Shown here in pieces: positions 9,023 to 18,193 of a DNA stretch of 64,000 bases. The position numbers and the translations under genes were made by a program. The DNA comes from an uncultured Sphingomonadaceae bacterium (GTDB lineage: Bacteria > Pseudomonadota > Alphaproteobacteria > Sphingomonadales > Sphingomonadaceae). The notes under the pieces are model-generated. The model did not search any database. It saw only the letters and a list, made by a program, of their open reading frames with translations, and was not told the DNA's origin. The stretch spans positions 1,054,001 through 1,118,000 of the forward strand of contig CANLQE010000001.1 of NCBI GenBank assembly GCA_947493215.1, in the 5' to 3' direction. Within the stretch, counting starts at the first letter, position 1; each line of letters starts with the position of its first letter.

Positions 9023-10429
9023 ATGAACGCCCAGCGCGTCGGACTTTTTGGTGGCTTGGCAGTATTTGTCGCCATGTTGCTGCTTCCCGCTCCGGCGGCT
9101 ATGAGCCTAGCGGCATGGCATGTCGCGGCGCTCACGATCCTGATGGCCACATGGTGGATGACGCAGGCAGTCCCGCTTACGGCAACCGCTTTGTTGCCCT
9201 TTCTCGCGTTACCGGTGATGGACGTGATGGACGTGAAAACGACGGCCAGCCAATATTATTCACCGATCCTGTTCCTGATTTTGGGCGGCGCCTTTCTGGC
9301 ACTCGCAATTGAGCGAGTCGGTCTCCACCGGCGGTTGGCGCTGGCGATTGTCAGCATGGCGGGCAAAAGCGCATGGGGGATATTATTCGCCTTTATGATT
9401 GCAACAGCGCTGTTGAGCATGCTGATTTCCAATACATCGTCGACCTTGATCATGATCCCGATTGCTGTGGCGGTGCTGGTTGCGGGCGGGGTCAAGGAGC
9501 GTGAGACCGAAGGTTTTGCTGGGGCGCTGATCATGGGCGTGGCCTTTGCCGCTTCGATTGGCGGTTTGGGTACATTGGTCGGTAGTCCGACGAACGCCAT
9601 TGCCGCCGGCCTGATCAACAAGACCTTGAGCATGGATATTGATTTTCTAAGCTGGCTCAAATTTGGAATACCGATTGTCCTTATCGGTATTCCGGTCTGC
9701 GCGGCGATCCTGATCACGGTTCAGAAAGTCGGAAAACATAGTTTTGATGGCGTCGGTGTAAAGGCGGCGATCGGTTCTCCCGGGCCTTGGAGCGTTCCAG
9801 AAAAGCGCGTGGTGCCCGTTGTGGCTATTGTTGTGCTGGGTTGGTTATTTTTGCCGCAGATAAAGGCGGTTTTGCCCGCGGGCGCGGTGCATGACGGCAG
9901 CATCGCGATATTGGGCGGCTTGCTGCTATTCATGCTGCCCGACGGCACCGGACGCAGATTGCTTAATTGGGATGAAGCGGATCGCGCGCCATGGGGCGTG
10001 ATCATGATGTTCGGCGGCGGTCTGGCGCTGGCCGCAGGGATTATTGAGTCCGGACTGGCCGATTGGTTGGGATTGGCCCTTGCACCGCTAAAAAATGTGC
10101 CGGTTATCATCATCGCAGTGGCGCTGGTCGCGCTGGTCATTCTCGTTACCGAATTTGCATCCAATGTTGCAACCGCAAGCGGGATCATGCCGGTGGTCGC
10201 CAGTCTGATACTCGCGACGGGCGTCGACCCCGTGTTACTCGCTATGCCTGCAGCGATGGCGGCCAGCTGGGGCTTTATGTTGCCGTCCGGCACGGGCCCG
10301 AACGCGATTGCATGGTCTACCAATCATATTGAATTGCCCAAAATGCTCAAATCGGGTTTCGTGCTCGACTTGGCCGGAATACCGATCATCATCGGCTGCA
10401 TCTGGATGGTTTCATTTGTAATCAGTTGA
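9023..10429 (+). CDS. DASS/SLC13-family anion (dicarboxylate) transporter
   Basis: A 468-residue polytopic membrane protein with about eleven hydrophobic segments. The two family signature regions are present: the first SNT-type motif ISNTSST near residue 138, followed by the SPTNAIA sequence near residue 190, and the C-terminal SNVATASG motif near residue 380. Such carriers import succinate and other di- or tricarboxylates with sodium. A short in-frame tandem (ATGGACGTG twice, near 9218-9235, giving VMDVMDV) lies in a loop. It is preceded by AGGGG at 9010-9014. The anion transported cannot be determined here. Confidence 0.85.
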   Translation: MNAQRVGLFGGLAVFVAMLLLPAPAAMSLAAWHVAALTILMATWWMTQAVPLTATALLPFLALPVMDVMDVKTTASQYYSPILFLILGGAFLALAIERVGLHRRLALAIVSMAGKSAWGILFAFMIATALLSMLISNTSSTLIMIPIAVAVLVAGGVKERETEGFAGALIMGVAFAASIGGLGTLVGSPTNAIAAGLINKTLSMDIDFLSWLKFGIPIVLIGIPVCAAILITVQKVGKHSFDGVGVKAAIGSPGPWSVPEKRVVPVVAIVVLGWLFLPQIKAVLPAGAVHDGSIAILGGLLLFMLPDGTGRRLLNWDEADRAPWGVIMMFGGGLALAAGIIESGLADWLGLALAPLKNVPVIIIAVALVALVILVTEFASNVATASGIMPVVASLILATGVDPVLLAMPAAMAASWGFMLPSGTGPNAIAWSTNHIELPKMLKSGFVLDLAGIPIIIGCIWMVSFVIS

Positions 10430-10446
10430 CTCTTCAGGCATGGATG

Positions 10447-10478
10447 CTCTCACCATATCCAAGGTGGAGAGAGAATAA
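10447..10478 (+). promoter_or_regulatory. Stem that could hide the ribosome-binding site of the next gene
   Basis: CTCTCACC (10447-10454) can pair with GGTGGAGAG (10463-10471) through eight pairs with one bulged G. The 3' arm contains the SD GGAGAG that serves ATG 10479. The stem could lower translation of the PLP enzyme. It does not match a riboswitch I know. Confidence 0.3.
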
Positions 10479-11801
10479 ATGTCTGATCAAAATGACGATC
10501 CAATTGTTCCAGTAACGCCGCGCCGCATGCCGAAAGCGCCGATTGAAAAAATTGGCGGGCGCAAGCTGAAGCCCTCAACATTGATGATGGGTCATGGTTA
10601 TGATCCCGTTTTGTCCGAAGGGTCTCTGAAGCCGCCGATTTTCCTGACCTCCACTTTTGCGTTCGAAAATGCGGCAGCCGGCAAGCGTCATTTTGAAGGG
10701 ATTACTGGCAAGCGCCCTGGAGGTTCCGACGGGCTCGTTTATTCGCGTTTCAATGGCCCTAATCAGGAAATTCTCGAAGACCGCCTCAGCATCTGGGATG
10801 AGGCAGAAGATGCGCTCGTCTTTTCCAGCGGCATGTCGGCCATTGCGACCGTGTTGCTCGCCAATGTTAATCAAGGCGACGTCGTGGTGCATAGCGGTCC
10901 ACTTTATGCCGCGACCGAGACGCTCATTAACAAGATACTCGGCCGTTTTGGTGTGACCTTCATCGATTTTCCGGCGGGCGCGACGCCGGGTGAGGTTGCC
11001 GCCTTGCTGGAACAGGCCAAGGCACAAGCTGCAGAAAATGGCGGAAAAGTTGCGATCATCTATCTTGAAAGCCCCGCCAATCCAACCAATGCATTGGTCG
11101 ATATTGAAGGTGTGGCGGATGCCCGTAATCAGGTTTTTGGCGATGTTTCACCGCCCATTGCGATTGATAATACTTTCCTCGGCCCCTTGTGGCAGCAACC
11201 ACTGAAACATGGCGCGGATATCGTGATTTACAGTCTGACCAAATATGTCGGCGGGCATAGCGATTTGGTTGCTGGAGGCGTCTTGGGTTCAAAAGCGCAT
11301 ATGGACCCCATTCGCGCGATCCGGAACACAATCGGGACGATTTGTGACCCCAATACAGCATGGATGCTGATGCGCAGCCTCGAGACACTGGAACTGCGGA
11401 TGACCCGCGCCGGTGAAAATGCAGAGAAAGTCTGCGCATTCCTGCGCGATCATCCCAAGGTTGATGGTTTGGGCTATCTTGGTTTCATTTCCGATGCGTC
11501 GCAGCAGGATATCTATGACCGCCATTGCAGCGGAGCAGGTTCCACTTTTTCCGTATTCATCAAGGGCGGGGAGGCTGAGGCTTTTGCGTTTCTCGACGCG
11601 CTGAAAATCGCCAAACTGGCCGTTAGTCTGGGCGGAACCGAAACCCTAGCAAGCTTGCCAGCGGCGATGACCCATTTGTCAGTACCGGACGACCGGCGAG
11701 CGGCATTGGGGATCACCGACAATCTTGTACGGATTTCCGTTGGTGTCGAAGACCCCGATGACTTGATCGCTGATTTTGAGCAGGCGTTGAAAGCGGTTTA
11801 G
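10479..11801 (+). CDS. Cystathionine gamma-synthase-family PLP enzyme
   Basis: A 440-residue Cys/Met-metabolism PLP-dependent enzyme. YSRFNGPNQEILEDRL near residue 90 and the phosphate-binding FSSGMSAIA near residue 120 are family motifs. YSLTKYVGGHSD near residue 253 carries the PLP-binding lysine. SLGGTETL close to the C-terminus is also conserved. Family members make or break cystathionine, O-acyl-homoserine adducts or methionine. It has an extra N-terminal segment of about 40 residues and a small glycine-rich insertion. The SD GGAGAG lies 7 bases before the ATG, inside a possible stem. Its stop overlaps the convergent HAD gene by 4 bases. Confidence 0.85.
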   Translation: MSDQNDDPIVPVTPRRMPKAPIEKIGGRKLKPSTLMMGHGYDPVLSEGSLKPPIFLTSTFAFENAAAGKRHFEGITGKRPGGSDGLVYSRFNGPNQEILEDRLSIWDEAEDALVFSSGMSAIATVLLANVNQGDVVVHSGPLYAATETLINKILGRFGVTFIDFPAGATPGEVAALLEQAKAQAAENGGKVAIIYLESPANPTNALVDIEGVADARNQVFGDVSPPIAIDNTFLGPLWQQPLKHGADIVIYSLTKYVGGHSDLVAGGVLGSKAHMDPIRAIRNTIGTICDPNTAWMLMRSLETLELRMTRAGENAEKVCAFLRDHPKVDGLGYLGFISDASQQDIYDRHCSGAGSTFSVFIKGGEAEAFAFLDALKIAKLAVSLGGTETLASLPAAMTHLSVPDDRRAALGITDNLVRISVGVEDPDDLIADFEQALKAV

Positions 11802-12469
11802 CCCCAGTCGACAATTGTCCAGCCGCGTTTCCTTGCCAATTGGCGAAGGGGCGCACTGGGCGTCGTAGCAACGGCTTCGTCGGCATATTCTAGCATCGGG
11901 GCATCGCTGACATGATCGGAATAGGCGCGGATGTGAATATCTTCGCGCGTCAAGCCTTGTTCGTTGAGAAAGGCCTTGATCCGATCGAGTTTGGCCTCGT
12001 CATAGCAATTTTCGCCGATAATCTCTGGCAATACTTGCCCCTGCTCATTGATTTTCAGCCGTGTGCCGATAACCTCGTCAAAGCCCAGTCGCGCCGCTAT
12101 GGCATTGACATATAGCTCGTAAGAGGCGGTCGCGAGCACTAGTTTCCGGCCCTCGTCGCGGTCGGCTTCTACCCGTGCAATGGCTTTGGCATAGCTGTTC
12201 CCGTGCATCACTTTGTCGGCGTAGCTTTCGATATGTGGTTGCAATTTGGCGACATTCGGTTTGCTACCGAGCAATAGGCGTTGATTGTACGTTTTTAAGT
12301 TCTTGCGGCTGATCAGTTTGAGACCGTAGCCAATAAACCCGAACGGAAGCAACGGCAGGAATACTAACCGCCACGGCGCGCGTGCGAAAAGCATGTGAAA
12401 CAGAAACGGTGTATAAGTGCCCCGGACCGTAATTGTCCGATCCATGTCGTAAATAGCCAGCTTGGTCAT
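11798..12469 (-). CDS. HAD-IB family phosphatase (SerB-like)
   Basis: A protein of about 223 residues. The N-terminus MTKLAIYDMDRTIT contains the DxDxT nucleophile motif. A hydrophobic cap segment follows, then LVLATASYELYVNAIA (motif II) and HIRAYSDHVSDAPMLEYAD (motifs III/IV). It belongs to subfamily IB, which includes phosphoserine and phosphatidylglycerophosphate phosphatases. The hydrophobic stretch near residues 17-50 suggests association with membrane or a lipid-like substrate, but this is weak. The start at 12469 is chosen because the preceding 8 residues lie outside the family pattern. Confidence 0.75.
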   Translation of the reverse strand: MTKLAIYDMDRTITVRGTYTPFLFHMLFARAPWRLVFLPLLPFGFIGYGLKLISRKNLKTYNQRLLLGSKPNVAKLQPHIESYADKVMHGNSYAKAIARVEADRDEGRKLVLATASYELYVNAIAARLGFDEVIGTRLKINEQGQVLPEIIGENCYDEAKLDRIKAFLNEQGLTREDIHIRAYSDHVSDAPMLEYADEAVATTPSAPLRQLARKRGWTIVDWG

Positions 12470-12585
12470 CGCACCCCATTTCCCAATAATCATGCTCTAT
12501 TAGCAGCACCGACAAAAAAGCACCAAGTAAATGACTTATCATAATGGCTTGAGCTTTCGTTGTTTTTCAGTCACCAATAGCCGGG

Positions 12586-13698
12586 ATGACAGTGCCAAGC
12601 GATTTTGTCGAAGAAATGACCGAAGATGGAGTGACATCGCTCCGTTTTTCTGGCGATCTGTCTATCGCCGCCGTTGGCGACTTGCCTGAACGTCTGAGTG
12701 ACTATGGCGAGCATGTGCAGAGGCTCGATATATCAGAGGTAGATTATATCGACACGGTCGGCGCATGGCTGATTCATCGCACTGCTCGCGATAGCGGCGC
12801 AGAAATTGTCGGGGCGGACAATGAAGCGGAACGTTTGATTGCGGCTGTAAGTGGTGTCGATCAGCCAGCAGAAGTGCGCCCGGACCCTCCTAATCCAGTG
12901 GTTCGCGTGTTGAGCGAAGTTGGCGAGGCGACGACAATCGCCTTGATGACTTTGGCCGGCCTGGTTGGTTTTTTCGGTTCGGTCATGGTTTCGATGGGGT
13001 CTTTGCTGCGGCACCCCGGCCGTATTCGGTGGAACGCTGTGATCCAGAGATTTGATGTGGTGGGCGTGCGCTCTTTGGGGATTATCGGGTTGATGAGCTT
13101 TCTCATTGGCTTGGTGATTGCACAACAAGGCGCCGTGCAACTCAGACAATTTGGCGCAGAAGTATTTACCGTCAATCTCGTTGGCCGCCTCACTTTGCGG
13201 GAACTGGGTGTCTTGATGACCGCGATCATGGTTGCAGGGCGCTCTGGCTCCGCCTTTGCCGCGCAAATCGGTACGATGAAGCTAACCGAAGAAATTGATG
13301 CGATGCGCACTATTGGCGTTTCACCGGTTGAAGCCTTGGTGCTTCCGCGCTTTTTGGCAGCTGTTTTCATGCTGCCATTGCTGGGATTTTTTGCATCAGT
13401 GGTGGCGATTATCGGCGGTGGTCTGCTGAGCTGGGTAGAGCTCGACATCCCGCCCGCAACCTTCTTTGCCCGGATTAGGGAAGTTGTGCCGCTGACCGAT
13501 GTTTATGTCGGTCTCGCCAAGGCACCTGTGTTCGGGGCGATTATTGCAATTTGTGGTTGCTATCAGGGTATGCAGGTCGAGGGCAATGCCGAGGAGGTCG
13601 GGAAACGAACGACCGCAGCAGTGGTTCAGGCGATTTTTCTAGTCATCGTTCTAGATGCTTTTTTCGCCGTGTTCTTTAGCTGGATCGGATGGAACTAA
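12586..13698 (+). CDS. mlaE: MlaE-type ABC permease with N-terminal STAS domain
   Basis: A 370-residue inner-membrane permease of the Mla/MCE lipid transport system, which moves phospholipids between the inner and outer membranes. Residues 1-95 form a STAS-like domain (VQRLDISEVDYIDTVGAW), the role carried separately by MlaB in E. coli. The rest is the MlaE core of five to six membrane segments, with the LRELGVLMTAIMVAGRSGSAFAA loop region and AEVGKRTTAAV near the end. The downstream ATPase start overlaps its stop (TAATG). It heads the four-gene unit mlaE-mlaF-mlaD-lipoprotein. Confidence 0.9.
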   Translation: MTVPSDFVEEMTEDGVTSLRFSGDLSIAAVGDLPERLSDYGEHVQRLDISEVDYIDTVGAWLIHRTARDSGAEIVGADNEAERLIAAVSGVDQPAEVRPDPPNPVVRVLSEVGEATTIALMTLAGLVGFFGSVMVSMGSLLRHPGRIRWNAVIQRFDVVGVRSLGIIGLMSFLIGLVIAQQGAVQLRQFGAEVFTVNLVGRLTLRELGVLMTAIMVAGRSGSAFAAQIGTMKLTEEIDAMRTIGVSPVEALVLPRFLAAVFMLPLLGFFASVVAIIGGGLLSWVELDIPPATFFARIREVVPLTDVYVGLAKAPVFGAIIAICGCYQGMQVEGNAEEVGKRTTAAVVQAIFLVIVLDAFFAVFFSWIGWN

Positions 13699-14504
13699 TG
13701 GCCGAAGACGACTCTATGGTTTTTGAAAGAGATTTTGATGGGCCGGTCATTTGCGTCAAAGGACTGCGCAACAGCTTTGGCGATCAGGTGGTGCATGAAC
13801 ATCTTGACCTGGATGTTCGCAAGGGCGAAATTTTAGGCGTTGTCGGCGGATCAGGGACAGGTAAATCTGTCTTAATGCGTTCGATTATAGGTCTGCAGAC
13901 ACCCGATGAAGGGGCGATCGAAGTTTTTGGTGAATCATTGCTTGGCCGCTCAGAGGCTAAAACGATTGATGTCCGAAAACGCTGGGGTGTGTTGTTTCAG
14001 GGCGGCGCGTTATTTTCGACCCTGACCGTCGCTGAAAATGTGATGGTGCCAATCCGCGAATTTTATCCGAAAATGGATCGTGATTTTCGCCGCGAAGTGG
14101 CAAAATATAAGGTCTGTCTATCCGGTTTGCCGCCTGAAGCCTCACCAAAATATCCATCCGAATTGTCCGGCGGAATGCGCAAGCGCGCAGGTATAGCCCG
14201 CGCGCTCGCGCTTGACCCGGAGCTTCTGTTTCTTGATGAGCCAACAGCCGGCCTTGATCCGATAGGTGCAGCGGCATTTGATAATTTGACTCGAGAATTG
14301 CAGCAGACATTGGGGTTGACTGTGTTTCTGATCACCCATGACCTTGATACGCTGCATGCGATTTGCGACCGGGTGGCGGTGCTGGCGGATAAACAAGTGA
14401 TTGCAGTGGGAACCATACCCGAGTTACTGGCCATGGATCACCCGTGGATACAGGAATATTTCAATGGTCCGCGTGGACGCATGGCGGCGGGCCAAGGGTC
14501 ATGA
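13698..14504 (+). CDS. mlaF: MlaF-type ABC ATPase
   Basis: The ATP-binding subunit of the Mla-like lipid transporter, about 268 residues. Walker A is GGSGTGKS, the signature is LSGGMRKR (the M-R-K form typical of MlaF/Mkl proteins), Walker B is LLFLDEPTAGLDP, and the switch His is in ITHDLDTL. The start at ATG 13698 overlaps the mlaE stop by one base. ATG 13689 is an in-frame alternative. It couples ATP hydrolysis to lipid movement through the MlaE permease encoded upstream. Confidence 0.92.
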   Translation: MAEDDSMVFERDFDGPVICVKGLRNSFGDQVVHEHLDLDVRKGEILGVVGGSGTGKSVLMRSIIGLQTPDEGAIEVFGESLLGRSEAKTIDVRKRWGVLFQGGALFSTLTVAENVMVPIREFYPKMDRDFRREVAKYKVCLSGLPPEASPKYPSELSGGMRKRAGIARALALDPELLFLDEPTAGLDPIGAAAFDNLTRELQQTLGLTVFLITHDLDTLHAICDRVAVLADKQVIAVGTIPELLAMDHPWIQEYFNGPRGRMAAGQGS

Positions 14505-14577
14505 GGGCAATTGAAATGCAGGCTAAATACAGAGATTTGTTGCAGGTGCCGATACGGCTGGCCATAAAGGTGAAATA

Positions 14578-15525
14578 ATGGAGACACGGTCCAATCATAT
14601 TCTTGTGGGTGCTATCACCCTGACCTTGCTGGCTTTGGTGGCAGCTTTTCTGGTGTGGATCGTTCGATATGGCGACGGTGTGCAGAAGGAATATGATATT
14701 TTCTTTGCTCAATCGGTAGGTGGTCTTGCCAAAGGCACCAACGTTACTTTTGCCGGCGTTCCGTCCGGCCAAGTTCTCGACGTGGAGCTTTGGGAAAAAG
14801 ACCCCAATTTCGTGCGCGTGCGTATCGCGGTGAGCGATGAGACGCCCATATTGCAAGGCACTACGGCGACCATACAGAGCATCAGTTTTACCGCGCCCCC
14901 GAATATCCAGTTGGATGGCGCTGTCAAAGACGCGCCGCCCATTGAAGAATTGGGCCCCGAAGGCGTGCCCGTCATCCCCACTAAACCGGGAGCATTGGGC
15001 GAATTGCTCAATAGCGCGCCGCTGGTGGTCGAGCGACTGGCAACATTGACCGACCGTTTGACGTTGTTGCTTTCGGATCAAAATCAGGAATCCATCGAAG
15101 GCATTTTGAACAATACCGAAAAATTGACCGGTAGCCTCGCGAAACAAGCCCCCAATCTGGAAGCATTGATGGCAGAATCAGCCATCGCCATTCGCAACGC
15201 CGGACAAACCGCTGAAAAACTTTCTGCTGTCGCTGATAATACCAACGCGTTGTTGAGCAACAATGGCGAACCTTTGGCGAAAAATCTGACCAAGACTTTG
15301 GCAGCAGCCGAGAAAAGCATGGCCGCGCTGGGCGAGGTTTTAGAAGACGCGCGTCCCGGGGTTCAGCAACTGGGTACCAAGACATTACCGGAAGTCGATC
15401 AACTGGTGCAGGATATGCAAGCCCTGACCAAATCGCTGACATCGGTAACCGAGCGCTTGGACCAAGGTGGAGCAGGGTCGTTACTATCGGCGCCCACGCT
15501 GCCAGATTATGAACCGGGCAAATAG
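14578..15525 (+). CDS. mlaD: MlaD-type MCE-domain protein
   Basis: A 315-residue periplasmic lipid-binding subunit. One N-terminal membrane anchor (residues 9-29) precedes the MCE domain (about residues 35-115, VGGLAKGTNVTFAGVPSGQVLDV). A long Ala/Leu/Asn-rich helical tail from 150 to 300 resembles the helical region of larger MCE proteins. The protein is longer than E. coli MlaD (about 180 residues), closer to the YrbD/Mce-like alphaproteobacterial form. It lies 73 bases after mlaF and just before its partner lipoprotein. Confidence 0.9.
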   Translation: METRSNHILVGAITLTLLALVAAFLVWIVRYGDGVQKEYDIFFAQSVGGLAKGTNVTFAGVPSGQVLDVELWEKDPNFVRVRIAVSDETPILQGTTATIQSISFTAPPNIQLDGAVKDAPPIEELGPEGVPVIPTKPGALGELLNSAPLVVERLATLTDRLTLLLSDQNQESIEGILNNTEKLTGSLAKQAPNLEALMAESAIAIRNAGQTAEKLSAVADNTNALLSNNGEPLAKNLTKTLAAAEKSMAALGEVLEDARPGVQQLGTKTLPEVDQLVQDMQALTKSLTSVTERLDQGGAGSLLSAPTLPDYEPGK

Positions 15526-15534
15526 AAACGATCA

Positions 15535-16149
15535 ATGGGAAAGCGGGGCTTTATGACCATCTTGCATAAGACAAAATCCTTGGGACTGTTGACTGGTCTT
15601 GGCCTGTTGAGCGCGTGCGTCAGTTTTGGTGGCGCCGAGCCACCGCCCTTTTTGTTGTCGCTGACGTCGAACATGCAAGTGGATGCCGGTGCTGTGCATG
15701 CCGGACCAAGAGCCGGCGCTTTGGTCGTGCAATTGCCTTCGACACCGCAAAAATTAAACAGTTTGCGCGTTCCGGTGCAAACCGGCGCAACCGGCATTGC
15801 TTATCTGAAAGAAGCGACATGGGTCGATAAACCCGCCCGGCTTTTCCAAGGGCTGCTGGCAGAAACTATAGCGGCCAAAAATAACCGATTGGTGCTGACT
15901 CCGGTTCAGGCGCAAGGCAAAGCGGATACCTATTTGTCAGGCGCGCTGGTCAATTTCGGCCTCGATGGTCCCAGTTTGACCGTTACCGTCACTTATGATG
16001 CGGTAAAAATACGCGAAGGCCAGCCGGTTGAGAAACGGCGTTTTGAAGTCAGTGAAGCGGTTTTTGCTGCCGAGGCCGGCCCGGTGGGTGAGGCATTGAA
16101 CAATGCTGCCAATCAAGTGGTTCTTGAAGTGGCAGAATGGGCCGGTTGA
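15535..16149 (+). CDS. ABC-type transport auxiliary lipoprotein (PqiC-like)
   Basis: A 204-residue lipoprotein. The signal peptide ends in the lipobox LLSAC at about residues 20-24, so Cys is acylated and the protein sits in the periplasm, probably at the outer membrane. The body fits the ABC-transporter auxiliary component family found next to MCE proteins (PqiC/YmbA-like). It begins 9 bases after mlaD and completes the lipid-transport unit. ATG 15553 is an alternative start that still leaves a full signal peptide. Confidence 0.8.
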   Translation: MGKRGFMTILHKTKSLGLLTGLGLLSACVSFGGAEPPPFLLSLTSNMQVDAGAVHAGPRAGALVVQLPSTPQKLNSLRVPVQTGATGIAYLKEATWVDKPARLFQGLLAETIAAKNNRLVLTPVQAQGKADTYLSGALVNFGLDGPSLTVTVTYDAVKIREGQPVEKRRFEVSEAVFAAEAGPVGEALNNAANQVVLEVAEWAG

Positions 16150-16171
16150 TCCTAGCCTTGATGATCGACGC

Positions 16172-17263
16172 TCAAATCTCGCCGTAAACAAACCCCTCGG
16201 GCTCGGGCCAATCCATTGATGTTGCGGCCATCACTCGAAACAAACGCCCCATCTCGTCAAGATGCGTCAGCCGATGATGGGCTGCGCGAATGGCTTCAGC
16301 CTGTTTGGGAGCGCTCTCGGCGAGTTTTTTTGCGCGCTGGTCTATACCGAGTGCTTTGAGCCATTGCCCCTGTTCTGTGGGGCCATGAACTGACAAGAGT
16401 CGCGTTTTGGCGATGTTGCCAAGCGCATGAAAGTCGACATGCGCCGTGAGGTCTGATGTGCCCGGGCTCTCAAACGGACTGATAGGCATATGGTTTTTAA
16501 CGGCCTGCAAGGTGCTGCCGGTGCCGGGCTGATCATAGCCATAGTCAACAACCACAATGACGCCGCCTTGCTTGGCAATCCGATTAGACAGATCGCCTAA
16601 AATCTGAACGCTGGCGGGGGAGCTTTCCAATACCGTGCCAGTCGGCAGTCCGCCGGACATATCTGCAATCTGATTCTCAAGGGCTGCCGTGCCTGGAATG
16701 GCAATAAATTTGTTTCGCTCTCGAGCAACCATATGGCGCCGCCATCCCTCGGGCGTGGAGACAAATTGTTCTACCGGCAAGGCATCGAAAAACTCATTGG
16801 CGACGATCAACAGCGGGCCATCTGTTGGCAGACTGTCTATGGTTTCGTGCCATGCGGCGCCGTTATGGAGCGCGGCCTGCTTTTCTTTTAAGACCGGACT
16901 GGTTTCTACAAAATGGATTTGCGGATTGCAGCCGAATCTGGCCATTGTGCGAAGCGCATCGGACGCGAGGGTTCCCCGTCCAGGGCCCAATTCGACATAA
17001 TGGCTATTGTCGGGGCTACCTTTGCGGAGCCAAAGGTCCGACAACCATATGCCGACAAGTTCGCCGAACATCTGGCTGATTTCTGGCGCGGTGACAAAAT
17101 CACCATCCTCGCCGATCGGGTCTTTGGCCCCGTAATAAGCCGCATTGGCTATACCCATATATTCGCTGAGCGGGATCGGTCCTTCGCGATCGATTTTTTC
17201 AGCGAGAATATGCGCAGCCGATAGGCTCTCAGGCAACGCTCTTGTCCCCTGTGGTCGGTTCAA
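16172..17263 (-). CDS. SAM-dependent methyltransferase, MidA/NDUFAF7 family
   Basis: A 363-residue member of the DUF185/MidA family. Its mitochondrial members (NDUFAF7) methylate an arginine of complex I. Motifs are [15 protein letters not shown] near residue 60 and the SAM-binding [12 protein letters not shown] near residue 92. The start lies inside the 3' end of lgt (35-base overlap), so the two genes are co-transcribed in the order lgt-midA. The bacterial role is inferred from the mitochondrial family members only. Confidence 0.85.
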   Translation of the reverse strand: MNRPQGTRALPESLSAAHILAEKIDREGPIPLSEYMGIANAAYYGAKDPIGEDGDFVTAPEISQMFGELVGIWLSDLWLRKGSPDNSHYVELGPGRGTLASDALRTMARFGCNPQIHFVETSPVLKEKQAALHNGAAWHETIDSLPTDGPLLIVANEFFDALPVEQFVSTPEGWRRHMVARERNKFIAIPGTAALENQIADMSGGLPTGTVLESSPASVQILGDLSNRIAKQGGVIVVVDYGYDQPGTGSTLQAVKNHMPISPFESPGTSDLTAHVDFHALGNIAKTRLLSVHGPTEQGQWLKALGIDQRAKKLAESAPKQAEAIRAAHHRLTHLDEMGRLFRVMAATSMDWPEPEGFVYGEI

Positions 17264-18089
17264 CCCGGACGCGGCGGCCTTTTGAAGTGAACACCAGATA
17301 GACGCCCAGCAACAGCATGGGCACTGTCAGTGTTTGCCCCATCGTGAGCCCCCAGCTGAGATTTTCGAGACCTTTATCCGGCTGTCGGAAAAATTCGACG
17401 GTAAACCGGCTAAGGCCATAAACCAGCAGGCCGGTACCCACCAGTTTGCCGGGATGGTAGCGCGCTTCGGTTTTCCAGAAGAGCAGGGAAAGAATGATGA
17501 AATAGAGCAAGCCTTCCAAGCCGGCCTCATAGAGCTGGCTCGGGTGGCGAGGTACATCTCCGCCCATGGGGAAAATAATCGCCCATGGTACATCGGTTGC
17601 GCGGCCCCAAAGCTCGCCATTAACGAAATTGGCGAGGCGGCCAAAGAGCAAACCAAAGGGGATGACGCAGGCAATATAATCACAAATGCGCAGAAAACTG
17701 AGCTTTTCCTTACGCGAAATATACCAGATTGCCAGCACGACGCCCAATACCCCGCCATGTAGAGACATGCCGCCATTCCAGACTTGTAATATCTCGATAG
17801 GCGTTTGCAGAATTTCTGGTTTGTAGAAAAATACGTAACCCAGTCGTCCGCCAAGAATGATTCCCAGCGTCGCGTAAAAGATCATGTCATCGGCATGACG
17901 CCGAGCTAGCGGCGCGCCGGATTGGGCAATGAGTTTGGTGAGATACCAATAGCCGATCAATATACCCGCCAGATAGGCCAGCGAATACCATTTTAACTGG
18001 AAGAATCCGAGGTCAAGCGCGTTAGGGGACAGTCCCAATTCTTCAAATCGCGTAAATTGCGCTGCACTTGCAAGAATAATATCAATCAA
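17229..18089 (-). CDS. lgt: Prolipoprotein diacylglyceryl transferase
   Basis: A 286-residue inner-membrane enzyme that transfers diacylglyceryl from phosphatidylglycerol to the lipobox cysteine of prolipoproteins. Family signatures are [28 protein letters not shown] (the Lgt signature with catalytic Arg/Asn) and [12 protein letters not shown]. About seven hydrophobic segments are visible. It modifies lipoproteins such as the Mla lipoprotein and BamE encoded nearby. It reads divergently from the acyl-CoA ligase, with about 100 bases between the starts, and overlaps midA by 35 bases. Confidence 0.95.
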   Translation of the reverse strand: MIDIILASAAQFTRFEELGLSPNALDLGFFQLKWYSLAYLAGILIGYWYLTKLIAQSGAPLARRHADDMIFYATLGIILGGRLGYVFFYKPEILQTPIEILQVWNGGMSLHGGVLGVVLAIWYISRKEKLSFLRICDYIACVIPFGLLFGRLANFVNGELWGRATDVPWAIIFPMGGDVPRHPSQLYEAGLEGLLYFIILSLLFWKTEARYHPGKLVGTGLLVYGLSRFTVEFFRQPDKGLENLSWGLTMGQTLTVPMLLLGVYLVFTSKGRRVRVEPTTGDKSVA

Positions 18090-18193
18090 CTCTTTTCCCC
18101 GTTCGTTTTCATCGCCATATGACTAGGGCATATAACGGGAAATTCTCCGATACCAAGAGAGAAACCCATAGGACTTTGCGGGAGAAATTTGAA

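Noticed and set aside
9218-9237. Short tandem ATGGACGTG as a functional repeat
   Set aside because: It lies in frame inside the transporter gene and merely duplicates three residues.
10430-10478. SAM-type riboswitch before the Cys/Met PLP gene
   Set aside because: The 49-base leader is too short and lacks the known SAM-II/SAM-V pattern.
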